NCBI GenBank assembly: GCA_946811695.1 | Contig: OX328124.1 | Coordinates: 99,124,547 to 99,188,546, forward strand | Direction of reading: 5' to 3' | Length of the DNA: 64,000 nt | Source: Gonocerus acuteangulatus | Taxonomy: Eukaryota; Arthropoda; Insecta; Hemiptera; Coreidae | Shown: one piece after another, positions 1-11,325 of the stretch | Numbering within the stretch: the stretch's first letter is position 1 | Layout of the letters: each line of letters starts with the position of its first letter | The notes under the pieces: model-generated | What the model saw: only the letters and a program-made list of their open reading frames with translations | Told to the model about the DNA's origin: nothing | Database searches by the model: none | Made by a program: the position numbers and the translations under genes

Positions 1-110
1 GCTGGGGGCAGCGCGCTCAGCTGTATACCGCCAGCTAACAACTTTTCCACCCACATATAAGCGCTGACAATTGTTTTCGTCAATCTTATTACAAATACTA
101 CCTGGAAAGA
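1..110. repeat. Fragment of an inverted-repeat (MITE-like) family
   Basis: This stretch is nearly the reverse complement of 33825-33930; both share a block around 'tccacccacatataagc' and the flank 'caatcttattac'. The second copy has inverted ends, so this is the edge of a non-autonomous DNA element cut by the window start. No coding content is visible. Confidence 0.55.
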
Positions 111-132
111 GTGAAGTCGCCATAGTAGCGAT

Positions 133-135
<3 letters not shown>

Positions 136-190
<55 letters not shown>
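136..190. repeat. (TA)n microsatellite
   Basis: A pure TA dinucleotide run abuts the left side of the PLE fragment. Several elements in this window carry such runs inside or at their edge. Confidence 0.95.
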
Positions 191-195
<5 letters not shown>

Positions 196-309
196 CCATG
201 ATTTGTGACCTTTATTTATGTACATTTATTTATTTTCATAAATATGGCAAAGGTCCAAATAATAGTACTCCAGATTCTTGCACTATTTTATTTTTGATAC
301 GCCCTACAT

Positions 310-337
310 GTTTCGTGGCCTTATGCCACCTCCTCAG
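310..337 (-). ncRNA. Hammerhead ribozyme-like motif (PLE 3' region)
   Basis: On the minus strand the core reads CTGAGGA, one spacer G, helix II GTGGC-ATAAG-GCCAC (perfect 5 bp), then GAA. It is followed by ACATGT, a self-complementary helix III ending in the required U16.1 position, then A as H17. After H17, GGGC can pair with the GCCC just before CTGA, giving a 4-bp helix I. All conserved core positions are present. It lies about 300 nt downstream of the minus-strand PLE coding tail. Confidence 0.7.
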
Positions 338-634
338 GGGCCACTAAATCCTAAAAACATTTTTTACAAATTTTTAATACCTTATTTTAGTAAATTTAAT
401 AATAATTATACACCGAGTAACATTAAAATTCCTATACTAACCCCTAAACTTTATATATAAAATATAATAATAAAAATAATATTGTTATATTGTACATACC
501 CTATGTGTGTTCAGCTCGCCACCCATACTATGACTGAGGCTAGCTAAATACCTGTGTCGAGAGGCTTAGTAATCAGCTTATTAAGATAAGTTGTATAAAG
601 GTTTGTACTATTGCTTTTCCCCTTGGATTGTTCG

Positions 635-790
635 TTATTTTCTAATGTTATTGTAAAATATTTTATCTACAAATTTAATTTCTGTTTGTTTATTTACCGA
701 GTTTCTGTTTTTTATTATGTGGATATTTTCTTTTATTTTTCGTTTAATGTTGTTTCTGTCCTTGTCAACTATTGCTATGTCGTCCAAGTC
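635..790 (-). pseudogene. PLE protein C-terminal fragment, minus-strand copy
   Basis: This encodes a basic tail (motifs DIAIVDKDRNNIKRKIKENI and FYNNIRK) ending at a stop at 635. It mirrors the plus-strand copy with only a couple of substitutions. The reverse transcriptase and most of the endonuclease domain are missing, so it cannot be functional. Confidence 0.5.
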
Positions 791-946
791 AAAACATACG
801 ACATAGCAATAGTTGACAAGGACAGAAACAACATTAAACGAAAAATAAAAGAAAATATCCACATAATAAAAAACAGGAACTCGGTAAATAAACAAACAGA
901 AATTAAATTTTTAGATAAAATATTTTACAATAACATTAGAAAATAA
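791..946 (+). pseudogene. PLE protein C-terminal fragment, plus-strand copy
   Basis: This is the right arm of the palindrome and encodes the same roughly 50-residue basic tail in mirror orientation. It differs from the left arm at a few bases (for example FLDK versus FVDK). Confidence 0.5.
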
Positions 947-1064
947 CGAACAATCCAAGGGAAAAAGCAATAGTACAAACCTTTATACAACTTATCTTAA
1001 TAAGCTGATTACTAAGCCTCTCGATACAGGTATTTAGCTAGCCTCAGTCATAGTATGGGTGGCG

Positions 1065-2870
1065 CAAACCCAGTAATTGTAATTTTATCTTCACAAATAC
1101 TTTCAAGCAAATTATTCCAAACAATTATCAGACTAAATTCTTAATCATTAACCGCAAGCGTTGATTAGAACCAAATTAAATATTCAAATATCCACGACTT
1201 ACAATAATTATCAATCAATTCAAACATATAACTTTTCTTCAACTATAAATCTGCAGATATTATCAATCTTAATTTCCGCCGACCACAAGAAGTTGGACTT
1301 CACTAATAATTTCCCCCGAATACTTTGAATGATGAAAAAGACTTGAAGAGAAAAAGAATAGAATGATTATTCCGAAAGAAAGCTTCCGCTCTTTTCTCTA
1401 CTCATTAAAGGTTTTCATCTTTCACTCTTTAATTGCGGCTTCATTCTTTCTTTTATATTTTTATGACGAATCAAAATTAAATATGAAAGTCGAAAAATTA
1501 CTTTCGTGTGCTTTTTAAAGGATCGAAAATGACTTTTCTTTTGAAAATGACAATGGTAATATTTTTATTACTTAAAAAAATAAAAACTGGCTTTCAGGAA
1601 CATTCTTTTTTGTGTGGTTATATAACGTCCTTTGGGTAAAACGAAAATTCAAATCACATTCATACTTAATCTAAAGACAGGACATACTCATATACTCACT
1701 GTTCAATGTTGCCTTGACGATAAAACATACTGACAGACTGTACAAGACGAGACAATTCGGTGGAAATAATCATACCACAAGATGTACACACATTACTCGC
1801 AGAAGGTAAACCTCATATCTACTCTATATAACATTATTTAAAGAACATAAATTTATACAAAAAAAATCTAGCTAATTTTCTTTGTGCTTTCAATTTTAAT
1901 TGTTTATTTTAATAGCCTATGAATCTTATTATATTAATCTAAAGTAGTTTATTTTTATTTATTTGAATATTATTTATGTTTTACATTTTGTATTGAAAAT
2001 TAATTGCAATTGTAAATGAATTTCGTTTTATATTTGTATATATTGTTTTATATTCCTTTTCAAATGCATTATGTTTTATATACCTACATGTTTATTTTTT
2101 TTTTACGGCGCATCAACTGTTTGGCTATTAGCGCCGACCTACATGTTTATATATTTTAATTAAGTTTAAATGTAAATTTGAAAAATGTTCACATATTGTA
2201 AATGAAGTGCATATATATTTTATAATCTGTATTAGGGTTTATCGCCTTAGATGCGAAGCCCCTAAAAAAATACAAAAAACAAATACCTATGGGTAACAAT
2301 GTTCTTCTTGCAAAATATGAATTCAAATATATTTTTCAGCTTTTGAGATGAGGAATAGAATATAATCAATGTCAGGTCGGTCTTTAACCAGACCTGACAT
2401 TTAATTTTTCAGAAAAGAGAGAAAATAGACTTTTTTTCTGCGGTATTCAAAATTGATGCACTGACTTTAAATATTCCTCATACTTCTAATATTCGTCAAA
2501 ACAAATGTATATAACATTCAGTTACCTTTGTGGTTGACGAAGGTAAATAATAATAAAAAATTTATTCGGGGTTTGCAAATAAAAAAATTATCAACTGAAG
2601 AGTGGAGATTTAGATTTTTCGAGTACTTTCGTAAATACCTCATCGATCCGTTTCTAAAGATTTTAAAGCCATAGTTTCATTCCACTCTAAGCTTTCACAC
2701 CAAGGAAAAGCATTGTATGACACATATTATAGAACAGGAGGTTCTATTTGGTACTTAACCTGATGCCCCCTCATTGAAATTAAAAAAATAAAATTATTCA
2801 ACAATTCAATTTTTGGATTTGTAATGTTTATTTTATTTTATTTATTTTTGGCATGTGATCCCCTGAGGTC
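1065..2870. other. Intergenic, no gene seen
   Basis: AT-rich sequence. A short low-complexity patch with an inverted GGCGC/GCGCC pair lies at 2104-2137. The sequence at 2370-2400 has a small inverted repeat around 'tcaggtc'/'gacctga'. I see no coding region or intact element. Confidence 0.6.
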
Positions 2871-2949
2871 ATTACCGCCAACCAACGAAAAATATGACAA
2901 ATTTACCCGCTGATCCAACCAAATATGAAAAACATTTATACTCACTGAA

Positions 2950-4080
2950 AAGAGAGTTTTCCTTACACGCAGAGAGTTGCGTCAAGAAACAATCAAGGAC
3001 TCGACCTTAAGCATGGTAATAAACTGGCTGCAGTCAGAGTTTCCAGAACGGCACCTCATTGAAGGCGATTGGTTGAAAACTTTCTGGGATAAACTGGATG
3101 AGCTTTCCCGTTTGAACGCGTAATAGTGATGTGGAAGGGACAAATCGTCGTACCGAAATCTCTTCAGACTTCAGTTCTAAACGTTATGCACGAGGGACAT
3201 CCTGGAATTTGTGTCATGAAGTCGTTTGCTCGATTCCATGTTTGGTGGTATCGGATGGACAAAAACATTGAAGAAACTGTCAAGAAATGCAAAAGCTGTC
3301 AGAGGAATAGACCCACAGAACCAGACACGACTCTACTTTCCTGGACAGTTCCTCAGAACCCGTGGACCAGGGTACACATAGACTTCGCGGGTCCTATGGA
3401 GGGTTACTATTGGCTAGTTCTCGCCGATGCTACCACGAAGTGGCTGGAAGTAATCCCTATGAAGACAAGCACGACAAAACGGACTATTTCGGCTCTCCAG
3501 GAGATATTCTCACGGTTTGGGCTTCCTCGTATCATCGTTTCATATAACGGACCACAGTTCACAAGCCATCTTTTCAAAACATTCTGTGAAGAACAAAACA
3601 TCCGACATATAAGGACTTTTCCGTACCATCCGAAGAGCAATGGTCTAGCAGAACGCGCAGTAAGAACTTTCAAGACTCGATTCATTGCTTCCAAGGACGA
3701 CAAAATGGACATCCATACACGACTGAACAGATTTCTCTTATCATAAGGAACATCGATACAAAGACAACGGACCGTACACCAGCAGAGCTCATGTATGGCC
3801 GACAATTGCAGACAAAATTGACTTTATTGAAACCTTCTTTAGAGACATCAATCCAGGAATAGCTCACGAAACAAAAGTATGCTGACAAAGGAAAGAAATG
3901 GAAAGATTTCCAGGAAGGAAAAGATGTTTTGGTTCGGAAAAACGATGAAAAAGGCTGTAAGGAAGGAAGAGTAATAAAGAAGAGCGGAAAATTATCATAC
4001 GAAGTAGAAGTTGACGGAAAGCTGCATCGCAGACAGGCAGGCCAGATGAGAGAACGTCTGGCTTCAGAGGGAGGGGGAGA
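2950..4080 (+). pseudogene. Ty3/gypsy retrotransposon pol remnant (spacer, integrase)
   Basis: From about 2950 to 3120 the plus strand encodes the linker upstream of integrase (IREETIKDSTL, then DELSRLNA), ending in stops. An integrase frame at 3126-3746 follows with the HHCC-type zinc module (HEGHPG...CKSCQ) and a DDE core. The first Asp lies in VHIDFAGP and the Glu in NGLAERAV. The second Asp of the usual SDNG motif is Tyr here (VSYNGPQF), which would abolish catalysis. After 3740 the frame shifts, and the remainder (TPAELMYGRQL ... VLVRKNDEKG ... GKLHRRQ) continues in another frame with a stop near 3860. A purine-rich tract at 4068-4081 precedes the LTR. It is a dead element. Confidence 0.85.
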
Positions 4081-4082
4081 TG

Positions 4083-4261
4083 TGTAATATTTAAGCATTT
4101 CTCACTTCTCTGTATCTGCTGTTGCTTAGTAACAATAAGGTTACAACACATGTTTTTCAGTTTGTTACTATTCATTCGATGTTGAGTTATGTTATGATTA
4201 CGTTATGTTCTATTCTATTCAATAATGAAAATAAACACAGTTTTAAGTGAAGTGTATTACA
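4083..4261 (+). repeat. 3' LTR of the Ty3/gypsy remnant
   Basis: It begins TGTAATA and ends TATTACA, a perfect 7-bp inverted terminus with TG...CA ends. It lies directly after a polypurine tract (gagggagggggaga) that fits the plus-strand primer. The length is 179 bp, short but within range for Ty3/gypsy. I found no matching 5' LTR in the window. Confidence 0.75.
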
Positions 4262-4890
4262 ACATTTCTGTTTCAATTGTAGTTCATTCGTCAAAATATG
4301 CACTGTGAATGGAACATTGCGCGAGCTGCGTATTGAGGCATAAGGAAGGAGCGTGAGTGATTTCTATGACCAATTCTTGGAGGGGTGTTTATTTGCATCA
4401 CCCGAACATTTTCTAGGTAAAATGAAATCATATTTGACTTATTTATGTTCCCTTTGAGGTTAACTAATTCTAAGTTTAAACTTGGTTTCCCTAATGAAGT
4501 TTTAACTAAGATTGATAAAGTTGAGGCGTGGGAAGACACCCTCCGTCGTCGTTTAGTTTCGGGAAGGTGCGGGCGGTAATCTCTTCAAAGTAGAATATTT
4601 CAGCCAATTAGTTAATTAAAAATGGAGGAAGCAATAAAAAATTACGCTTTAATGCCATTTAAAGGGCTTAAAGCGCTTATTTCATTTGTCCTATCAAGCT
4701 TTCTTGTTATTAAACTGTAATTGCCACCATTACTTAGCTTTTGAAACGTCTTACTTTCAATAATTTATGTCGCCCACATAATTTATTAATTTAGACTTTT
4801 TTCTCAAACAAGAAATATAATACAATGTTTTCCAACATAATTTACTTATTCCAAGGTTATTTTTTAGAAAAATTACTTATTTATTTAATA
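4262..4890. other. Intergenic, no gene seen
   Basis: A GC-richer patch at 4260-4560 gives way to AT-rich DNA. An 82-codon minus-strand frame here shows no recognisable domain and I do not support it. Confidence 0.5.
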
Positions 4891-4990
4891 CTAGCTGTTA
4901 CCCGGTGTGCAATGCTACACCTAATTTATATTAAATATCTGTAGCCAGGCGTACCATGCTACACATCCTTCATATTAAATAGTTGTAACC
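4891..4990 (-). mobile_element. Helitron 3' terminus (solo end)
   Basis: On the minus strand this ends ...GTGTAGC-ATT-GCACAC-CGGGTAACAG-CTAG, then T. A short GC-rich hairpin sits 10 nt before CTAG, followed by the host T, which is the Helitron 3' hallmark. The same end occurs at 16011 and 21538. No 5' partner is obvious; a matching TC end lies at 9222 but about 4 kb of unrelated elements lie between. Confidence 0.55.
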
Positions 4991-4999
4991 CAGCTTCCA

Positions 5000-5930
5000 T
5001 GGTACGCCTACTTTATATTATATATTAAAAAAAATTAATTATTATATGATATTTGTCCAAATCATGAGAATATAAGATTATAAATTGAGTGCTCGGCTGA
5101 AAAAATTATTTTCCATTTTTTTAGAGAAAGTGGGGTGGAAAATAAATTAATCCTTATTTTTTAAAAAGTACCCTCATTATAAAAAGTATACTTATTTAAA
5201 AAAGTACCCTTATTTTAAAATGGTATTACAGTTAAATGATTCCAAATAATTTAATTGCAATACCGTTTTAAAGAAAATCCAAACCAAACTCCCTGTGTTT
5301 AATTTTTTTAAAGAAAAAAAAAATATATGGTCCATAAATAAATATTCATAAAAAAATAGCAATAAAAATGAGGCATTTAATTAAGGTTATGATTAGTTAT
5401 AAGTTGTAATAATCTATAACTGAAACTATATTCTTTATTTTCATTGATTTTTTTTTTTAAATATAATATTTATTTATTTAAAGGGCTTTGCATCTAAAGC
5501 TAAAACCTCAATGTTGCACAAATATAATATTAATGTGTTATATTGTTTACCTGTTCATTTAATAATCAGTAACTGAGTTTTTTTTATGAATGAAAAAGTA
5601 GGTAAATGGGGCAGGGTTTATGTTATTTATGCCAAAAGGAAAGTTTTAAAAACATAGTTTGTTGTTTCAAATACACCTTCACATATTTTTGTTCATTTTT
5701 TTTTCCTTTCTATTAAAGCTTCTGTTTCAAATTTTATGGTTCATGAGCTCTTCTATGAGGATAGTCCTTCTATCATAGGAAATAGGGGCCTCTAAGAATA
5801 AAAACAAATTTAAGATATTTTTTTTTTTTTTTGCAGTTATAGACAACAATGAATTAAAGGTATTTGGGAATTTCAATAACGACATTGACTTGGCGAGCAA
5901 CAATATTTTTACCAGAATTGCAACCGTATT
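5000..5930. other. Intergenic, AT-rich
   Basis: No gene seen. A block at 5040-5100 resembles 8645-8870 ('gatatttgtccaaa', 'gagaatataa'), so an old repeat is present on both sides of the fold-back element and the copia remnant. Confidence 0.45.
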
Positions 5931-5934
5931 TAAA

Positions 5935-6636
5935 CATTTAGTCCAAGAGCTGGTAACACACTTTTCAAGTGTTTTATGTGCCTTAAAATTTTGCTATAGT
6001 GGGTCTCTAGTGTAGATAAAAAGGTAAGTATGTGGTTCCTGGACATACCTTGAAACACCTGGTACTGCGCATGGTAATCAGTAACAAACTATGGGCCAAA
6101 AATACTGTTTTATTCAGAAGCCATAATTCTTTAATGTAAAATTAAGGCAATTCTATAATTAATAATATATAAGGCAGACACTTTTAAGGGGGATAACATA
6201 TAAAAAAAAACCGAAGTGGGTTTTTTGTAATATTAAATGAAGTCTTTTATTCACACTGCTATTTAAACACCATAATTGAAAATAATTACAAAAGGACAGA
6301 CACTTTTTGTGAGGATTAGTAATCAGCAAACATGAAAATAAATTCAGCCGATGATAGACTGCAATACACTGCGTGTAACCGTAAGAGTGAGTGAGAGCAC
6401 CAATCATCAGGACAGGACAGTAGTGGTAGTTCTAGAAATAAAGCAACTTGCCTTAATTATACATTAAATATTGTTGGCTTCTGAATAAAATACCATTTTT
6501 ATATATTTGACATATTTTTTTAACACCTTTCCCCTATGTGCAGTGCCTGGTGTTCCAAGGTATGTGCAATACAGGAAAATTCCAAGGTGCATAAAACACT
6601 TCATGAAACGTGCGTTACCAGCTCTCTGACTAAATG
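5935..6636. mobile_element. Fold-back (long inverted repeat) element, about 0.7 kb
   Basis: The outer arm starting CATTTAGTCCAAGAGCTGGT is the imperfect reverse complement of the right end (...ACCAGCTCTCTGACTAAATG). The pairing continues inward ('ttttatgtgcctt', 'cataccttg', 'cctggtactgcgca'). A second inner pair ('gccataattctttaatg' against its complement near 6450) makes nearly the whole unit self-complementary. No transposase is encoded. Confidence 0.65.
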
Positions 6637-7139
6637 GTGACAGTCAGAGGATATAACTATCTCAGACAAACGAAAGCATATCTCAGAATATAATGATTAA
6701 ATTATTATGGATATTAAATTAATAAAAAATTGCATGGACAATTTATTTACTTATTTATTTATTAGAACACCACAATTCACATGACTTCCTCTTCTTATAA
6801 AAATAATATTTCAATACATTAATTTATCTGCAAAAAAAAAAAAAAATAGCATGCAAAAGAAATATTATAAGAAGAAGAACACTTTATTAAAAAAAAAAAT
6901 TAAAGTGAGGCTGCCCAAATTAATAGGGTTGCTAAACCACACAGCTCTTATAATAATAAAATAATGTTTCAAAATGTGGTGAAAATTAATTAATTTATAT
7001 ATATTCATTTGTATGATTATAAACATTTATGTAATTTATTATGTACATCTATCTATATGCAAATAAAAAAATAAGTTAAATATAACAATTTGCATATGTA
7101 TGTAAGAGGATTAATTTTAAGTTCATAAATTTAAGTCCC

Positions 7140-8340
7140 TTACAAAATGACATTTTTTACAAAGGAGTTATGTACAAAAAAAAAATCTTTATGTTTTAGA
7201 AGTTCTTTATGTATAAAACAAAAATTTCTATCTTTTTGGAAAGTCTTAGAAATATAAACTTCACTTAAAGCTACATATTCTGCAAATGTAGACTCTTCCG
7301 TAACATCTTTTTGTTTAATCGATTTACAGTATAATGCATTACTAAATAACCTAATAAGAAAACCAATGGTGGATTTTCGTTCTAAATGATCATTTAAGAA
7401 TGTAGTCTCTACATCCATCTGTTCAACATTAAATCCTTTTGATATCTTCAACTTTTTTATTTTCAACAAAATCTCAAGCATTATTTTGTTTCAAACTATC
7501 TATTTCTCTATCTGTAGCTTTTACACAAAAATCACAATCGCTTGATCTTTATCAGATTCACCCTTTAGCCAATCCAATACAGCTTATGTTTTCTTGGATA
7601 ACATAAACATGCCTAGCGACAATGATTTTATTATTCAAAAGTACTTTATATCCCACATCACTATAACCGATTAAAATGCACATATTCACCTTTTTATCCC
7701 ATTTAGAAGTTATTTGTTCTGGTTTCCTAACAAAATCTTTACTACCATATAAATTAAAGTTAGAAACATCTGGATCCTTTGAAAAAAATATTTCATAGGG
7801 TATTTTATTCTCAATGGTGTTAGCTAAAGAGAGATTTTTCAAATAAGTTGCTACACTGACCATTTCTGGCCAACATTTTTTTCTACAATAGCTTCTGCCA
7901 GTAAGCAATGAGATATATTGTTCTAGTAAATCACACACAAACACCCCTTAATTCATGAACATATGCGGGGCAAGGATTAATTTTGATACACTTTTTTTTT
8001 TTGGTAGTCATAATTCTTACTATTTAAATATTCCTTACCAATGTCACATCTCATAATACCAATTCTCTTATTTCCTAAGTTTTTAACCTAATTTACTTAT
8101 TGAACAAAGGAATGAAAAACTTCTGTTTTAGGTTTAATAGTTTAAATCCTAGCAATCCTACTATAATCATCTATAAATGAAACAAAATATATTTCACCTT
8201 TGAGACTCATAGTTAGAAAAGGTCAGCATACAACACCGTCAACAATTCCAAAATACTTTTAGCCTTGTTCCTACTTTTTTCAAAAGGGACACGATTCATT
8301 TTACAACACAAATTTTATAAATTTATATCAGGTCCAGATA
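7140..8340 (-). pseudogene. Ty1/copia retrotransposon pol remnant
   Basis: Minus-strand reading gives a broken copia polyprotein. Near 8160-8260 lies an integrase core stretch (GEIYFVSFIDDYSR). At 7558-7944 is the integrase C-terminal region (NKIPYEIFFSKDPDVSNF, LYGSKDF, KKVNMCILIGYSDVGYKV). At 7140-7481, a piece of reverse transcriptase (VEQMDVETTFLNDHLE) is fused by deletion to an RNase H piece (STIGFLIRLF, TFAEYVALSEV). Stops, frameshifts and the internal deletion show it is dead. No LTRs were identified. Confidence 0.75.
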
Positions 8341-8344
8341 AACT

Positions 8345-9000
8345 GATTCTTTACTCCCTTAAATGCACTTGAAGTTCTCCCAAAACTTGATTCCTTGATA
8401 TTTCATTTCAGTTGTTTGAATTAAATAAAGTTAAGCGTTTTACCACATACTACAACCCTCTCCATCAAATACCAGTACAAACATATTCATTTATTAATTT
8501 AAGAGAAACAGCGAGTGAGAGATTACTTCATAACCGACATTCATATAACCTACATTGCAACCTTCCTTCTCTACTATAGAAATAATATAAAAGCGCCTCT
8601 TAATAAAAGTATTAAAAATATTAAAGTTTTGAATAGAAACATGAAAACTTACTTATATGATATTAGTCCAAATTATATTAGATAAACACAGAACATTTTT
8701 ATGATATACTTACTTATACGATATTACTCCATATTCTGGTTAGAGCCCAGTGTTGCCCTAGGCAATCAAATCAAAATAGATTTGATATGAAGAAAATTGA
8801 TCTGATATTAAGAAAATTGATCTTAAAATCAGATCTTGTCCAAACTCTGAGAATATAAACCTACCATTTAGATAAACAAACAATATAAACAAAATAAAAG
8901 TAATCAGTTATTTTGCAAAAGAAAAACTTTTCGCCCAAAAAAAGTTTTGTATTGCCTTTCTTCTTTGAAAAAGTTGCAACACTGGAAGAAAATGGCTATT
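8345..9000. other. Intergenic, AT-rich
   Basis: No gene seen. A local iterated patch at 8775-8830 repeats 'gaaaattgatct' with variations. Confidence 0.45.
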
Positions 9001-9222
9001 TCGGAGAATTTACTCCTTCATAAATGACATTTTCGAAGGCGTAACTCCCGAACTGTGAATCCTAGAAGATTTTGAGCTAGACTACGAGATTTCCCGGATC
9101 AAGACGTATCTATGTGCCAAGTTTGGTCAATATCAGTCAAACGGTGTGGATTTGTATAAGGAACAAACAAACAGAAAAACAGAAAAACAGAAAAACAGAC
9201 ACGTGATTTTTATATATATAGA
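9000..9222 (-). mobile_element. Helitron 5' terminal part
   Basis: The minus-strand end TCTATATATATAAAAATCAC begins with TC after an A. It continues with the block 'acaaatccacaccg' and 'accaaacttggcac' shared with the complete short Helitron at 21146. A (cagaaaaa)n-type tandem lies at 9170-9200. Its 3' end is not adjacent, so the copy is truncated or interrupted. Confidence 0.5.
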
Positions 9223-9229
9223 TTAAAAA

Positions 9230-9445
9230 GTGTACATTCTTTACAACAAAAATTAAAATGTTGCATAGACATTCTGTCAAAATGTCGTCCACTATCACTG
9301 GAATTGTACACAATACACACATTGTTCTATTCCGCTAGAAAAATTACTGTCTATATGAAGAACGGAATATATACAGAACGCACAGTTCTTGCCAGATATT
9401 TTAAATCAAAGAACGAAATAATTCATAAAGGTAATCAGTAAGTGG

Positions 9446-9513
<68 letters not shown>

Positions 9514-10520
9514 CTTAAGCTATAATTCTAAAGTTAGCTGCACATAGTCCAATCGAATACACTATTTAAATTCTGTTCAATACAATTGTATCAATTATTT
9601 TTTAATCCTTGAGGATGATAAAATATGCATTTAACTTTATTATGTCAAAGATTTAGTTTCGGTAAGGTAAGGCCCATTTTTTTTCCTGAGACGTTCCGTG
9701 TTTCGTCGTTTCAATAGGGTCTATGTATAACAGAGTATTTTTGATTCTCAAAACATTTCTTTTTTTTTTTCTTATTACATAGTTATAATTATCCCTTGCC
9801 CTAAATAATATTATAATGGAAGGAACATTTTTTTTATTAAATTCTCACTTCATTTGGAAGTCTTATCAACAGGTTCTCTCAAGGCGACAGTGATTTCGAC
9901 TATTCAAGATTCTATACCAAAATGGCCTTTAAAGATTTTTTTTTTCGTTTAAAAGAAAAATACAATAACACGAATGTACGTCTATAGCACACAAACAAAC
10001 TATTTCTAGATTTATCGCTGTAATACTTAAGATTAAGGTCAACAATTATTATAAAGCGAAAAATGTCACAAAAACGTTGACTTATATTACGCCTTTAACG
10101 ATATATGTATTTACCATCTAAGAAGCACAAATATTAAATAAAAATTGTAAAATTTAAGAAGTAAAGTTGTAAAATGTCCATAACATGTTTATGGACATTT
10201 TACAAATCTGTTTGTTTTTTTTATTTTTTAATAAATAAATATTTTATTTAAAATTCCTAAATTTTTCATTTTATACTGAATATTTATACTCCTTTGAAGT
10301 TGAAGGGATTCAGTTTTTGCACTGTCTTGTGAATTTATACTTTTTGCATAAAATTCAAAATGAAGCTGTTGAAAAACTAATGGTGTGCTACTGCACCGGC
10401 CCCTTCGAAATAAAGCATTTTTTTTATTTATTATATAAATAGTATTAATAAATTATATTTAATAATGGTACTTTGTAAGCAAAAAAGTCTTAAATTTAAT
10501 TACACGCACCAATATAAATT
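9230..10520. other. Intergenic; (TA)n run and a perfect hairpin
   Basis: A TA run of about 60 bp occupies 9451-9512. At about 10167-10206 the sequence TTGTAAAATGTCCATAA pairs with its exact complement across a few bases. No gene was found. Confidence 0.6.
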
Positions 10521-10522
10521 AA

Positions 10523-11325
10523 TCTACTATATATTTGTCAAATACCACTCACTCACGGACTATCATCGCCCAGCCCAAACCACTTAACCGAAAATTTTGA
10601 AAGTTTGCGTGGAGACTCCCTTTAGAGTGTAAACACTCGCTGAGAAAGGTATTTTTGACATTCAAATTTTTAAGTATTTTTAGTGGGGTTTGAATTTTTA
10701 GTTGGTTAGAGCAGGTAAGCCTAGACAGCATGTGTTGCTAGGACGATAACAGGTCAGCTGTTACCGTACTGTATCTATTTTATAATATTATTTTTATTTG
10801 TTGTTCATTTCAATTATGATGGCAGACCTTGAATTACTAGAAATGAACTGTGATTTTGTCCCACATAGAGTTTACGCTATACCTGGTGATGGTTCATCCG
10901 AGGTAATAATACGCCGAACCCTTGCACAGCCTCCTCACACATCAGCATCCCAAGTCGGAACACTTCTTGTTAATGCTCGCAAATATGATGGGTGTTTCCT
11001 AATGACATCTTGGAAACATAAATTTTAACGTACATGTATTGTTGACAACGAATTTTAGCCTGTACTGGTTAAACTGCTGTTACTTCTAACCTATAGATAC
11101 CGGGTTATCACTAAGTTATCTGTTTCTGGTCTCTGGTCCGGAGCGCCCCAATGTCAATGTTATATTTTGATTACTTATCAATTGATGAATAACTTATAGT
11201 ATGACGGGAACCGTGCTATAGTAAACTGCACAAAATTATGTAGTAGCGTTAATTTTGATGATACATTATTTAACGCAATAAAATAGCTACTTATCTGCCG
11301 TGAGGAAGCACGGGTATTCAGCTAG
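10523..11325 (+). mobile_element. Non-autonomous Helitron with both ends
   Basis: It starts TCTACTATATATTTGTCAAA after a host A. It ends with the hairpin CCGTG-AGGAAG-CACGG, then GTATTCAG, then CTAG, then a host T. These are canonical Helitron features: 5' TC, a GC-rich 3' hairpin about 10 nt before CTRR, and insertion between A and T. The 3' half is shared with about 20465-20660. The 5' terminus recurs alone at 40730-40771. An internal 76-codon frame at 10798-11028 has no recognised domain. Confidence 0.75.

Larger units (their letters stand above)
196..1064 (-). mobile_element. Penelope-like element, 5'-truncated 3' end in palindromic arrangement
   Basis: Two copies of the same 3' end are arranged as a near-perfect palindrome: arms 517-782 and 799-1064, 266 nt each, with a 16-nt loop. 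Each arm encodes the same basic C-terminal tail of about 50 residues (ending FYNNIRK) that I read as the end of a PLE GIY-YIG protein. The minus-strand copy continues leftward through a 3' UTR into a hammerhead-like motif at 310-337. The intact PLE at 53-57 kb also has its hammerhead downstream of the ORF on the same strand. The plus-strand copy stops at 1064 before that part. Family assignment is inferred from architecture and from the tail. Confidence 0.65.

Noticed and set aside
3407..4175. Minus-strand frames of 103-138 codons over the gypsy remnant
   Set aside because: They lie opposite the recognisable plus-strand integrase and have no domain of their own.
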